Shown: positions 1 through 9,026 of the stretch, in pieces
Layout of the letters: every line of letters begins with the position of its first letter
Position numbering within the stretch: the stretch's first letter is position 1
Source of the DNA: an uncultured Pelagibacteraceae bacterium
GTDB taxonomy: Bacteria > Pseudomonadota > Alphaproteobacteria > Pelagibacterales > Pelagibacteraceae
Assembly: GCA_902574035.1 (NCBI GenBank)
Contig: CACGMC010000001.1
Location: 245,239 to 309,238 of the forward strand
Direction of reading: 5' to 3'
DNA: 64,000 bases
Translations under genes and position numbers: made by a program
Notes under the pieces: generated by a model
What the model was told of the DNA's origin: nothing
Databases searched by the model: none
Seen by the model: the letters and a program-made list of their open reading frames with translations, nothing else

Positions 1-1
1 C

Positions 2-166
2 TACTCTTGGCTTGATAATCCAAATAGCCCAAAAAAGAGAGTTAACGTAAATGATTTGGTCTCAAGAATGAACGAAGACAAAAAAAGAGACAGGAAAAAC
101 AGCCTTATATTAGGTGCTGCAGCAGTATCAGCGGTTACAGTTTTTGGAATAATTTTAACTCTTTAA
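2..166 (+). CDS. C-terminal fragment of an unknown membrane-anchored protein
   Basis: An open frame enters from the left edge of the window and ends at TAA 164-166, giving about 54 codons. The visible part has a charged, Lys/Arg/Asp-rich stretch (around RMNEDKKRDRK) followed by about 19 hydrophobic residues up to the stop, so it looks like a tail-anchored or C-terminally membrane-spanning protein. No family can be named from this fragment. It lies 52 bases upstream of the C-methyltransferase gene on the same strand. Confidence 0.6.
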   Translation, partial: YSWLDNPNSPKKRVNVNDLVSRMNEDKKRDRKNSLILGAAAVSAVTVFGIILTL

Positions 167-218
167 CAGTCATAAAAACTTAGTTTAAATAAAATTTGAG
201 CACTGGTATAACCGTTTA

Positions 219-1436
219 ATGCGAATTAAACAGTGTCGAAATTGCAAATCAAAAAAATTAATTAAATTATTTTCGCTAGGCAACTTATGCTTCACAGGAA
301 AATTTTCATCTTTAAAAGATAATATAAAAAAAAAACCAGTAACCGTGGTTTTATGTAAAACCTGCGAATTGGTTCAATTAGCACATAACTATGATTTAAA
401 ATATTTGTATGGTCCAGACTATGGTTATCGCACAGGAATCAACAAGACCATGACCGACCATGTTAAGAAAATTACTAAAAACTTAGCGAAAAAAACTTCA
501 TTAAAAAAAAACGATTTGGTATTAGATATTGCAAGTAACGATGGAACACTATTAAATTCCTATAAAAGAAATATCATTAAATTTGGAGTTGACCCAGTTC
601 TTAATAAGTATAAAAAAAATTATAAAAAAATTAGATATTCTATTTCTAGTTTTTTTTCTGCTAGTAAAGTCAAAGAAAAAACTAAAAAAAAATTTAAAAT
701 AATATCAGCTCTTTCAGTTTTTTATGATTTACTAAACCCAAACAAGTTTTTAAAAGATGTTAAAACATTACTTCTGCCTGAAGGTATTTTTTTACTTGAA
801 TTTGCGGATTTAGCCTCAATTATTAAAAACAAAATGTTTGATACTATTTGCCATGAACATTTGGAGTATTATAGCAGTAAAGTAATTATTGATTTAGTTA
901 AAAAAAATGAATTAAGAGTATTTGACATAAAACAAAATTTTATTAATGGAAGTAGCAAACAATATTATATTTGCCATAAGAATTCTAAGATTAAATCAAA
1001 CAGTAAAATTATCAAAAAAATCCTTATTGATGAGTCAAAATTAAAACTTAATAAAGTAAAAACATTTAAAGAATTTATTCAAAAGATAAATTTCTTAAAA
1101 ACTCGGCTAAATAATAAAATTAAATATATCAAAAGAAATAATCAAAATATTCATTGTTATGGCGCTTCAACTAAGGGCAATGTTTTATTACAATATTTTA
1201 ACATAAATAATAAAAAAATTAGTTTTGCGGCCGAAAGAAATAAAAATAAGTATGGATTAGTTACACCAGGATCAAAAATTAAAATTATATCCGAAGAAAA
1301 TTCAAGGAAGATGCAACCAGACTACTATCTCGTTTTGCCATGGCATTTTAAAAAAGAAATTTTAAAAAGAGAAAAAAATATTTTAAGAAAGGGGACCAAA
1401 TTTATATTTCCATTACCAAATTTTAGAATAATCTAA
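219..1436 (+). CDS. Sugar C-methyltransferase family protein
   Basis: This is a 405-residue SAM-dependent methyltransferase of the three-part type that methylates carbons of nucleotide-activated keto-sugars (TylC3/NovU-like). The N-terminal zinc-binding part has paired cysteines C6/C9 and C46/C49. The SAM motif VLDIASNDGT is at 101-110, the family motif CHEHLEYYS at about 211-219, and the C-terminal domain carries YGASTKGN near 314-321. dTDP-keto-sugar genes (rfbA/rfbB) lie 6 kb away, so a branched dTDP-sugar is a plausible substrate, but that is inference. It ends 4 bases from the convergent gmd gene. Confidence 0.85.
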   Translation: MRIKQCRNCKSKKLIKLFSLGNLCFTGKFSSLKDNIKKKPVTVVLCKTCELVQLAHNYDLKYLYGPDYGYRTGINKTMTDHVKKITKNLAKKTSLKKNDLVLDIASNDGTLLNSYKRNIIKFGVDPVLNKYKKNYKKIRYSISSFFSASKVKEKTKKKFKIISALSVFYDLLNPNKFLKDVKTLLLPEGIFLLEFADLASIIKNKMFDTICHEHLEYYSSKVIIDLVKKNELRVFDIKQNFINGSSKQYYICHKNSKIKSNSKIIKKILIDESKLKLNKVKTFKEFIQKINFLKTRLNNKIKYIKRNNQNIHCYGASTKGNVLLQYFNINNKKISFAAERNKNKYGLVTPGSKIKIISEENSRKMQPDYYLVLPWHFKKEILKREKNILRKGTKFIFPLPNFRII

Positions 1437-1440
1437 AAAG

Positions 1441-2424
1441 CTAATAACCGTACTTCTTTACAAATTCCAAATCTGCTTTTACCATATCTTTAACCAAACC
1501 TTCAAAATTGTATTTAGGCTTCCATTTAAGAATTCTTTTAGCTTTTGAGCAGTTACCTAACAAATGCTGAACGTCAGCGGGTCTCTGTAGACTTTTGTCA
1601 ACTTTAACAAATTTTTTATAATCTAAATTTACAAATTTAAAAGCTAGTCTTGCGAAATCTCTGACAGAGTATTGTTTTCCATAACTTACCACAAAATCTT
1701 CAGGAGATCTTCTGTTTAGCATTAACCACATCGCACGTACATAATCTTCTGCGTGACCCCAATCTCTTTTTGCATCCATATTTCCAAGTTTTAAATCGTT
1801 TTGTAAACCGTATTTAATTCTTGCAACTGCATGTGTAATTTTTCTTGTTACAAATTCAAATCCTCTTCTTGGTGACTCATGATTAAATAAAATTCCACTA
1901 CAGCAAAATAAATTATAAGCCTCTCTATAATTTCTTGTTAAGTCAAAACCTGCAACTTTTGAAATACCGTAAGTTGATCTTGGGTAAAAAGGTGTTTTTT
2001 CAGTTTGAGGAATTTGCTGAACCTTTCCGAACATTTCTGAAGATGCTGCAAAATAAAATTTAGTCTTTGGTGAAAAATCTCTTATAGCGGACAGAATAAA
2101 ATGAGTTCCATTTATATTTGTATTGATGGTAGAAAATTCATCTTTAAAAGCATAATCAATATAACTTTGAGCTCCAAGATGATAAACTTCTTTTGGTTTA
2201 ATTTTTTGTATAATTTTAACAATGCTTGCATAACTTTCGAGAGAAGCAGCATGTAGAGTAATTTTATTTAAGATATTTTTTAATCGCCATAGTCTATGTG
2301 TTTTATCTTCAGCAGCGACCCTTCGAATTAACCCATGAACTTGATATTTTTTTTTTAAAAGAAACTCAGCTAAATAAGAACCATCTTGGCCAGTGATACC
2401 TGTGATTAACGCTTTTTTAGTCAT
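1441..2424 (-). CDS. gmd: GDP-mannose 4,6-dehydratase
   Basis: The 327-residue product is a short-chain dehydrogenase-fold enzyme that converts GDP-D-mannose to GDP-4-keto-6-deoxy-D-mannose, the precursor of GDP-fucose, GDP-rhamnose or GDP-perosamine. The NADP-binding loop GITGQDGSYLAE is at 9-20, the catalytic SSE is at 128-130, and YGISK (Tyr152, Lys156) gives the YxxxK pair. Length and motifs match Gmd closely. No dedicated next-step enzyme (fucose synthase, Rmd or Per) is adjacent, so the final sugar cannot be told from this window. It is transcribed divergently from the GT61 gene across 78 AT-rich bases. Confidence 0.95.
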   Translation of the reverse strand: MTKKALITGITGQDGSYLAEFLLKKKYQVHGLIRRVAAEDKTHRLWRLKNILNKITLHAASLESYASIVKIIQKIKPKEVYHLGAQSYIDYAFKDEFSTINTNINGTHFILSAIRDFSPKTKFYFAASSEMFGKVQQIPQTEKTPFYPRSTYGISKVAGFDLTRNYREAYNLFCCSGILFNHESPRRGFEFVTRKITHAVARIKYGLQNDLKLGNMDAKRDWGHAEDYVRAMWLMLNRRSPEDFVVSYGKQYSVRDFARLAFKFVNLDYKKFVKVDKSLQRPADVQHLLGNCSKAKRILKWKPKYNFEGLVKDMVKADLEFVKKYGY

Positions 2425-2502
2425 AGATGTAATTTAAAATATTTATATTTCGACCAAACTATAATAAAAATAACATTATTACTATATTTAACATTTAAGG
2501 TA

Positions 2503-3597
2503 ATGAGAAAAAAAATTCAAAATATATATAAAAAATTAATATATTTAATTTTTATTGTGTTAAACGGTAAAATTAAGGGTATTTTAAAATTTAAAGACTA
2601 TAAAGACGTTACTAGAATATCTTTTAAAGAAAATATTAATTATCGAATATATTTTTGTAAAAATTCAAGAATATATACTGATACAATTCATGACACTGCT
2701 ATTATACAAAATAACCTTTTAATTGAAGGACCTTCATTTCAATTTAGAAATAATGTTATGTCCAAAATAGAAGACAATATTGTATTAAAAATAGGAACTC
2801 CTAGATTTAAAAAAAAATTTAAAGGAAAAGTTTTTTCATTATTAACAGGTGGCGGAGGTAACGAAAATTATTTTCACTGGCTTTTTGATGTTTTACCACG
2901 CCTTAAAATATTGCAAAAAAAAGTTGATATTACTAATATAGATTACTTTCTATTTCCAGATACAAAGCTTAAATTTCAAAAGGAAAGTTTAGATTTTTTT
3001 CAAATACCAGTATCTAAAAGGCTCTCAAGTAGACACAATAGACATATATTTGCAGATGAAATCATTACCGTAGATCATCCATGCGTTATTTTAAATGACC
3101 CAAATAGAGATAATGAAAATTTGCCAAATTGGATTATAAATTTTTACAGAGATAGCTTTGCATCCAATATAAATAATAAAAAAAAAAAAAATAAATTTTT
3201 TATAGATAGAGATGACTCAAGATCAAGTGTTAAGCATTTAAGAAGCATTGTAAATGAAAAAGAAGTAAAAAACTTTTTATCATCTAAAGGATTCCAAATT
3301 ATTCAGTTATCATCTTTGACTTTTTTAGATCAAATTAATTTATTTAGCGAAGCGGAAATAGTTATAGGATTGCATGGAGCTGGTTTATCTAACCTTTTAT
3401 TTTGCCAACCTAAAACAAAAGTAATTGAAATCAAATTATCCCATATAGGAAACATGTATAAAAATTTAGGTAACCAACTAAATTTAGATTACATAAATTT
3501 TATTGGAAAAGGAGAACAAATAAACGAGAAATTTTCAAGTCAACTAGGCACTGTTTTTGTTGATTTGAATGAACTTGAAAAGTGTATAAAATCTTAA
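2503..3597 (+). CDS. Glycosyltransferase family 61 protein
   Basis: The 364-residue product carries the hallmark of the DUF563/GT61 family: a Gly-rich stretch then NYFHWLFDVLPRL at about 122-134, and a C-terminal GLHGAGLSNLLF segment near 290-300 followed by a conserved hydrophobic-Glu strand. A short hydrophobic stretch near residues 11-21 may associate it with the membrane. GT61 enzymes transfer sugars such as xylose or GlcNAc; the donor and acceptor here are unknown. It heads a run of same-strand glycan genes (GT61, methyltransferase, DUF4422). Confidence 0.85.
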   Translation: MRKKIQNIYKKLIYLIFIVLNGKIKGILKFKDYKDVTRISFKENINYRIYFCKNSRIYTDTIHDTAIIQNNLLIEGPSFQFRNNVMSKIEDNIVLKIGTPRFKKKFKGKVFSLLTGGGGNENYFHWLFDVLPRLKILQKKVDITNIDYFLFPDTKLKFQKESLDFFQIPVSKRLSSRHNRHIFADEIITVDHPCVILNDPNRDNENLPNWIINFYRDSFASNINNKKKKNKFFIDRDDSRSSVKHLRSIVNEKEVKNFLSSKGFQIIQLSSLTFLDQINLFSEAEIVIGLHGAGLSNLLFCQPKTKVIEIKLSHIGNMYKNLGNQLNLDYINFIGKGEQINEKFSSQLGTVFVDLNELEKCIKS

Positions 3598-3616
3598 TAA
3601 ATAAATTAAAAATTTT

Positions 3617-4429
3617 ATGTCAGAATTAAAAAAAGAATTTGAAAATTTAAGAAATTATTCTGTAAAATGGGAAAAATACTTCCCAGTCTATGAAAAGTTT
3701 TTTTCTAACTTTAAAAATAAAAAAATCATATTTGTAGAAATTGGCATTTTTAACGGTGGGTCGCTACAAATGTGGAAGAATTATTTTGGCAAAGATTCTA
3801 AAATTATTGGAATTGATATCAATCCTGAGTGTAAAAAGTTTGAGGAAAAAGAAAATGATATATTTGTTGAGATAGGGAATCAGTCAGACGATGAATTTTG
3901 GAAATTATTTTTTAATAAATATGGAAATGTAGATGTTATTTTGGATGATGGAGGGCATACAAATCTAGATCAAATAAAAACTACTGTTAATACTGTTCAA
4001 CATATTAATGACGGCGGTGTTTTAATGGTAGAGGATACTCATACAAGTTACGTTGATGAGTACAACTCTAGTCAAAAATATTCATTTATAAATTTTTCTA
4101 AAAAAGTAATTGATGATTTAAATACGAATATAGATCTTGATTTAGGTTTAAAAATTAATTTCTCTTTAAAAAAGTATATTTATTCAATTGATTTTTATGA
4201 GAGCATTGTTTGTTTTAACATCAATCAGGCTAAAGCAAAAAAAAATATAAAGATAAATAATAAAGGGAAAAGTCATTCAATAGAGGATTTAACTTGGCAA
4301 GGAAACGAAATTTTTGTAAAAAAATTTAAAAAATACTTGACTAAAATTCCTTTTATCAGATTGAATAAATTTACTAAGTTTCTAAAAAAAAGGATAAATA
4401 ATAAAATTATAAAAAAATATTTTGAATAA
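3617..4429 (+). CDS. Class I SAM-dependent methyltransferase (CmcI/rhamnosyl O-methyltransferase-like)
   Basis: The product has 270 residues. It has the SAM-binding motif VEIGIFNGGS at about 40-49, an acidic strand end IIGIDINP at about 63-70, and an ILDDGGH motif near 108-114. That last motif is characteristic of the cephalosporin-hydroxylase/rhamnosyl O-methyltransferase-like group, whose members often methylate sugars in cell-surface glycans. It starts 19 bases after the GT61 gene and is followed within 6 bases by a DUF4422 gene, so these three are probably co-transcribed. The specific sugar is not deducible. Confidence 0.8.
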   Translation: MSELKKEFENLRNYSVKWEKYFPVYEKFFSNFKNKKIIFVEIGIFNGGSLQMWKNYFGKDSKIIGIDINPECKKFEEKENDIFVEIGNQSDDEFWKLFFNKYGNVDVILDDGGHTNLDQIKTTVNTVQHINDGGVLMVEDTHTSYVDEYNSSQKYSFINFSKKVIDDLNTNIDLDLGLKINFSLKKYIYSIDFYESIVCFNINQAKAKKNIKINNKGKSHSIEDLTWQGNEIFVKKFKKYLTKIPFIRLNKFTKFLKKRINNKIIKKYFE

Positions 4430-4435
4430 ATTTAT

Positions 4436-5251
4436 ATGACAGATCTAAAAATTTATTGTTTTACGCTCAACGAATATTTAATTTTGAATAAGTTACCCTC
4501 TTATATTAATATTCTAGGTTTAGGAAAAACAAACTTTAATAAAAATTACTTAGATGAAAAAAAAGGCTTAAATTTAAATTCTTTAAATCATTATTATGGT
4601 GAAGCAACTGGATTTTATTGGATATGGAAAAATGAATTAAAAAAGATGAATAAAAAATCTTGGGTGGGAACTTGTAATTACAGAAAGTTATGGCTTAATA
4701 AGTGCTACAAACATAAGCAAAAATTCTCTATATCGAGCTTGTATTCAAATTTATTACAATCAAATAATAATATTTTCAACAATTCTGAGGCAGTACAAGT
4801 TCAACCAATTATATTTGAAAAAGAGACTGTTCTTCAACAATTTGAAAAAGTTCATGGAAAAAATATTATCACAGAATGTGCAGATTTTTTAGATGGGAAA
4901 TTAAAAACAGATTTTTTAAAATTTATTAACTCAAATAGTTTAAGTATTACATTTTTCTTAACTACAGCAGATATTTTTGATGAATATTGCAACACTTTAT
5001 TTCCCTGGTTAGAAAAGTGTTATAAATATTGTAGTGAAATAAATGTACTTAACGGATATAACGCTCGAATGCCTGCTTTTTTAATGGAAAGATTTAATTC
5101 ATTTTGGTTTAGCGCCTATATTAAAAAACTAAACTATTTGTCTTATGCGAGACTTGGCAATACAATGTTGTCTGACAATATAAATAAGTTTGTTAATCCA
5201 ATGAAATTACCTTTTACACTTAGAATGTATCCAACTTTACACAAGTACTAA
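4436..5251 (+). CDS. DUF4422-family putative glycosyltransferase (copy 1)
   Basis: The 271-residue product matches the DUF4422 pattern: a YYGEATGFYWIWKN motif at about 53-66, then WVGTCNYRKLW, and a C-terminal LMERFNSFWF segment. Members are found in capsule and exopolysaccharide loci and are thought to be glycosyltransferases; that role is family knowledge, not shown here. A clear paralogue lies at 6247-7068. The tRNA-Met gene follows 42 bases downstream. Confidence 0.75.
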   Translation: MTDLKIYCFTLNEYLILNKLPSYINILGLGKTNFNKNYLDEKKGLNLNSLNHYYGEATGFYWIWKNELKKMNKKSWVGTCNYRKLWLNKCYKHKQKFSISSLYSNLLQSNNNIFNNSEAVQVQPIIFEKETVLQQFEKVHGKNIITECADFLDGKLKTDFLKFINSNSLSITFFLTTADIFDEYCNTLFPWLEKCYKYCSEINVLNGYNARMPAFLMERFNSFWFSAYIKKLNYLSYARLGNTMLSDNINKFVNPMKLPFTLRMYPTLHKY

Positions 5252-5255
5252 ATTA

Positions 5256-5283
5256 TTGAAAGTTTGGTGAGATGTATTATAAC
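5256..5283 (+). promoter_or_regulatory. Predicted sigma-70-type promoter for tRNA-Met
   Basis: TTGAAA at 5256-5261 and TATAAC at 5278-5283 are separated by 16 bases, a good match to vegetative promoter elements. The expected start point is near 5290, just ahead of the tRNA 5' end at 5294. Transcription might continue into the GT2 gene that begins 8 bases after the tRNA. Confidence 0.5.
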
Positions 5284-5293
5284 TTATATCAAT

Positions 5294-5370
5294 GGCGAGG
5301 TAGCTCAGTTGGTTAGAGCACAGGACTCATAAGCCTGGGGTCGGCGGTTCGACTCCGCCCCTCGCTACCA
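5294..5370 (+). tRNA. tRNA-Met (CAT), elongator type
   Basis: A complete 77-base cloverleaf can be folded by eye. The acceptor stem GGCGAGG pairs with CCTCGCT (G1.T72 wobble), the D arm is GCTC/GAGC, the anticodon stem CAGGA/GCCTG has a loop CTCATAA, and the T arm is GGCGG/CCGCC, with encoded CCA at 5368-5370. The anticodon CAT is at 5328-5330. The loop and the GGGTC variable region resemble elongator tRNA-Met. A lysidine-modified tRNA-Ile2 is the alternative for a CAT anticodon but seems less likely. Confidence 0.92.
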
Positions 5371-5378
5371 TCATAATT

Positions 5379-6257
5379 ATGAAACTATCAGTAATTATAA
5401 TATCATTTCAAAGCAATCATTTATTAAAAAAAATTTTATTAAATATTAAAAAAAAACATCAAACAATAATCATTGAAAATTCTATGATACAATCAACAAG
5501 AGAATTAGAAAAAAAATTCAAAAACGTAAATGTAATAATGCCAGCTGAAAATTTGGGTTATGCAAAAGCATTTAACATAGCCTTAAAAAAATGTAAAAAT
5601 GATTTTGTATTAACAATTACACCAGATGTTCTAATAAATAAAAATCTAATTGAAAAAATAGAAAAAATAATTAATAAATACAAAAAATTCACATTATTGG
5701 CGCCTGAGTATAAAAATCAAAAAATTTATAAAAATTTCACCTCTTTTGAAAAAATCAAATTAGAAAAAAAAAAAATTAATGGCTTTAAAATTGAAAACGT
5801 AAGGGAAATAGACTGGTGTTTTTGTATAATTAATAAAAAAAAATTCAAAACCTCAAAAATATTAGATGAAAATTTTTTTATGTATTTTGAGACAATAGAT
5901 TTGTGTAAAAAATTGGAAAAGTTAAAACATAAAATGTCGATTATAAGAGGATTAAAATTTGAACACTTAGGTACGAGCTCCTCTAATAAAAAATTCAATA
6001 ATGAAATTTTGGTAAATAGAAACTGGCATTTTAGTTGGTCGAAGTTTTATTTTTTTAAAAAAAATCGAAACTATGCATATGCGTTACGAAAAATTGTTCC
6101 CAATATTTATCAAAATATATTAGGAATAATATTATCTTTGATAAAAATAAGATTTTTTGATGCAAAATTACATTTGGCTAGTCTGATGGGCGCACTAAAT
6201 GGAATTTTATTACAAAAATCTTCGTATAGACCGAATTTAAATAAAAATGACCAATAA
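5379..6257 (+). CDS. Glycosyltransferase family 2 protein (copy 1)
   Basis: The 292-residue product has a GT-A fold start (LSVIIISFQS at 3-12), the ENLGYAKAFN segment around residues 57-66, a TPDVLI motif standing where the DxD-like metal site lies, and DENFFMYFETIDLCKKL. All are typical of rhamnosyltransferase-like GT2 proteins. The C-terminus ends in a KSSYRPNL-type motif shared with the paralogue at 9027-9872. It overlaps the next gene by 11 bases. The transferred sugar is unknown. Confidence 0.85.
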   Translation: MKLSVIIISFQSNHLLKKILLNIKKKHQTIIIENSMIQSTRELEKKFKNVNVIMPAENLGYAKAFNIALKKCKNDFVLTITPDVLINKNLIEKIEKIINKYKKFTLLAPEYKNQKIYKNFTSFEKIKLEKKKINGFKIENVREIDWCFCIINKKKFKTSKILDENFFMYFETIDLCKKLEKLKHKMSIIRGLKFEHLGTSSSNKKFNNEILVNRNWHFSWSKFYFFKKNRNYAYALRKIVPNIYQNILGIILSLIKIRFFDAKLHLASLMGALNGILLQKSSYRPNLNKNDQ

Positions 6258-7068
6258 TAATTTAAAAATGTTTTGTCTTACTTTAGAGCCTAATCATCAA
6301 AGTATTATAAAAGAAATGGGCTATGTACCAGTAGGTTTAGGAGAAAAAATTTTTCCAGAAAATTGCTTTAGTGATAAACAAGGGAATAATATTTCAAAAA
6401 AAAATAAATATTATGGAGAATATACATTTCATTATTGGCTGTGGAAAAATTATTTAGATAAAATAAATCAAGATTGGATTGGATTTTGTCAATATAGAAA
6501 ATTTTGGGCATTAAATTTTACTCCAAATGATGAGTTAAATTTAAGCAATTTAAATAATAAAGTTTTAAAAAAAATTCCTGATGACTTTAATCAATTTGAA
6601 GTAATTTTAGGAGACCCTTTTTTTGTAAATAAAAGAAAAATAATGAAATTTTTAAAAAATGGTTTTGCTTTAATAGTATCTAATCCGAAAGTACTGTTTA
6701 ATAAAAAAGCGAGAAATATAAAATTTCACTTTGATTTAATGCACGGTAGAAACAATTTAGATAAAGCGATAGATTTGTTAAACAAAGAAAACAAAGATGA
6801 TTTCAGGAATTTTGTAAACAACGAAGTATCTTTTAATCCTCATAATATGTTCATTTGTAAATCTAAAAGATTATTAATTTCTTACTATAACGAAGTTTTT
6901 CCATGGCTAGAAAAATGTGAGCAATTATTTGGTTTTGAAGATCTTAAAGGTTATGGATTAACAAGAATATACGGTTTTTTAGCGGAAAGATTTATGTCTT
7001 ATTGGTTTAAAAAAAATGCCAAATATAAAGAATTACCAATTCTATTTCATGATATTGGTGGGAATTAA
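6247..7068 (+). CDS. DUF4422-family putative glycosyltransferase (copy 2)
   Basis: The 273-residue product is a divergent paralogue of the gene at 4436-5251. It shares KYYGEYTFHYWLWKN, WIGFCQYRKFW, a PWLEKC segment and a LAERFMSYWF segment. It starts inside the end of the GT2 gene (11-base overlap), which implies translational coupling. Its stop codon shares the four bases TTAA (7065-7068) with the stop of the convergent rfbA gene. A role as a glycosyltransferase is inferred from family context only. Confidence 0.75.
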   Translation: MTNNNLKMFCLTLEPNHQSIIKEMGYVPVGLGEKIFPENCFSDKQGNNISKKNKYYGEYTFHYWLWKNYLDKINQDWIGFCQYRKFWALNFTPNDELNLSNLNNKVLKKIPDDFNQFEVILGDPFFVNKRKIMKFLKNGFALIVSNPKVLFNKKARNIKFHFDLMHGRNNLDKAIDLLNKENKDDFRNFVNNEVSFNPHNMFICKSKRLLISYYNEVFPWLEKCEQLFGFEDLKGYGLTRIYGFLAERFMSYWFKKNAKYKELPILFHDIGGN

Positions 7069-7931
7069 AATAATAATCGTCTTAAATACTTTGAATAATC
7101 GCAATTACCATAAAATTTGATACTTTCTTTTAAGGTATTCTTATTTATCCATTTTTTTGTTAACGCGATTTCTTCTAGGCAAGCAATTTTAAAACCCTGT
7201 CTTTTTTGTATTGCTGAAACAAAGGAAGTTGTATCATAATAATCATCTATAGAACCAGCGTCTAACCAAGCTCCACCTCTCCCTAAAAATTCCGCACTTA
7301 GTCTATTTTTTTTTCTATATATATTTAAAAGATCAATAATCTCTAATTCTTTTCTCTTCGAAGGTTTAAGTGTTTTACTTATACTAACAACGTTTTTGTC
7401 AAAAAAATATAAACCTGTAACTGCTAAATTAGAATTTGTAGAAGTAGGTTTTTCTTTTAAACTTACGATTTTTTTATTTTTTATTGAAGCAATCCCATAA
7501 AGTTTTGGATTACTAACTGGGTGTAAAAAAACCTTTGCTCCATTTTTAAGCTTAGTTGCGTTTTGTAAAGTTTTAGTTAAACTTTGAGCATAAAAAAAAT
7601 TATCTCCTAAAATTAGCGCTACACCATTTTTATCAATAAATTTTTCACCAATAATGAAAGCTTCAGGCAAACCGTTTGGTTGTTTTTGCTCTTTATATTG
7701 TATCTTAATACCAAAATTTTCTCCATTTTTTAAAATCTTTTTAAATTGACTTACTTGACCTCTATTAACTATAATTAGAACTTCTTTTATACCCGCAAGC
7801 ATTAGCACAGATAAGGGATAATAAATTAATGGTTTATCATAAATTGGTAGAAGTTGTTTATTTACAGATTTTGTTATTGGACTCATCCGAGAACCAAGGC
7901 CACCAGCTAAAATAATTCCTTTTTTTATCAT
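7065..7931 (-). CDS. rfbA: Glucose-1-phosphate thymidylyltransferase
   Basis: The 288-residue RmlA makes dTDP-glucose from dTTP and glucose-1-phosphate, the first step to dTDP-deoxysugars. It has the nucleotidyltransferase signature LAGGLGSRM (8-16) with KQLLPIYDKPLIYYPL just after, LILGDNFFY in the middle, and the GGAWLDAGS motif near 220-228. Its length is normal for the family. It follows rfbB with a 4-base overlap, so the two form an operon. No rfbC or rfbD is present in the window. Confidence 0.95.
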   Translation of the reverse strand: MIKKGIILAGGLGSRMSPITKSVNKQLLPIYDKPLIYYPLSVLMLAGIKEVLIIVNRGQVSQFKKILKNGENFGIKIQYKEQKQPNGLPEAFIIGEKFIDKNGVALILGDNFFYAQSLTKTLQNATKLKNGAKVFLHPVSNPKLYGIASIKNKKIVSLKEKPTSTNSNLAVTGLYFFDKNVVSISKTLKPSKRKELEIIDLLNIYRKKNRLSAEFLGRGGAWLDAGSIDDYYDTTSFVSAIQKRQGFKIACLEEIALTKKWINKNTLKESIKFYGNCDYSKYLRRLLF

Positions 7932-8950
7932 AAATTTAAACCTAATCTCTTAACGTATAATTTTTTAGAAATTGAATTAATAAAATTTTTATTATTTAAA
8001 TACCAATCAATTGTCATATGCAAACCTTTAATTAGATTAATCTTTGATTTCCAACCAATTTGTTTTCTAATTTTAATACTATTTAGAGCATATCTAAAAT
8101 CATGACCGGGTCGATCTTTTACATATTTAATCTTGACTTTTTTCCCAATGATAAATTTTTTTTTCTTAAATATTTTTAAAATAGTTTTTACCAAATTTAT
8201 ATTTTTGAGGTTAATGTTTGATCCTACATTATAACTTTCACCAATTTTACCTTTTTTGAAAATCTTATATAAAGCTTCACAATGATCCTCAACGTGAATC
8301 CATTCTCTTGAGTTTTGTCCTTTAGCGTAAATAGGCAGAGGCTTATTGTTTAAAATATTAGAGATAATTTTTGGAATAAGTTTTTCCGGAAACTGATAAG
8401 GACCATAATTATTACAACAATTTGAAATCATAGCCGGTAATTTATAAGTTCTTATAAAAGATTTAATTAGATGATCAGCACTTGCTTTCGATGCTGAGTA
8501 AGGTGAACTGGGATTGTATGGAAATTTTTCATTAGATCTACTTGATATGATATCGCCGTATACTTCATCTGTAGATATATGAATAAGTTTTATTTTTTTA
8601 TTGTTTTTATTATTTTCCCTTATGGCTTCTAAAAGATTATAAACACCAAGTATATTTGAATGTATGAATTGAAAAGGCGAATCAATAGATCTATCAACAT
8701 GTGTCTCAGCTGCAAGATTGAAAATACATTCAGGTTTATATTGTTTTATTATTTTTTTTAATTTCGATTTTTTATTAATATCAATTTTAAAAAATTTATA
8801 ATTTTTTTTTGAAAGAGTATGATTATGATAGGTGTTTGAAGAATAAGTTAATTTATCTATATTTATAACAAAATATTTTTTTTTGACTAAATAGTTAACT
8901 AAATTACTACCTATAAAGCCAGATCCACCTGTAACTATTATTTTTTTCAT
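7928..8950 (-). CDS. rfbB: dTDP-glucose 4,6-dehydratase
   Basis: The 340-residue extended short-chain dehydrogenase converts dTDP-glucose to dTDP-4-keto-6-deoxyglucose. It begins with the NAD-binding loop TGGSGFIGSN (7-16), has the HISTDEVYGD motif and a catalytic SPYSASKAS (YxxxK), and has SREWIHVEDH, typical of RmlB. It is the first gene of a two-gene operon with rfbA and is divergent from the GT2 gene at 9027 across 76 bases. Confidence 0.95.
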   Translation of the reverse strand: MKKIIVTGGSGFIGSNLVNYLVKKKYFVINIDKLTYSSNTYHNHTLSKKNYKFFKIDINKKSKLKKIIKQYKPECIFNLAAETHVDRSIDSPFQFIHSNILGVYNLLEAIRENNKNNKKIKLIHISTDEVYGDIISSRSNEKFPYNPSSPYSASKASADHLIKSFIRTYKLPAMISNCCNNYGPYQFPEKLIPKIISNILNNKPLPIYAKGQNSREWIHVEDHCEALYKIFKKGKIGESYNVGSNINLKNINLVKTILKIFKKKKFIIGKKVKIKYVKDRPGHDFRYALNSIKIRKQIGWKSKINLIKGLHMTIDWYLNNKNFINSISKKLYVKRLGLNL

Positions 8951-9026
8951 ATTTGAATAAAGAATATTTAGTGTAATTGTGTTAAAATAAAGAATTATTA
9001 TACAAAATCAATTAATAACATATAAA

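Noticed and set aside
5294..5370. tRNA-Met as attachment site of an integrated mobile island
   Set aside because: I found no integrase, no transposase and no repeat of the tRNA 3' end in the neighbourhood, so integration is not supported.
5726..5998. 90-codon open frame opposite the GT2 gene
   Set aside because: It is antisense within a well-supported glycosyltransferase and has a low-complexity Phe/Leu/Ile composition from reversed Lys codons.
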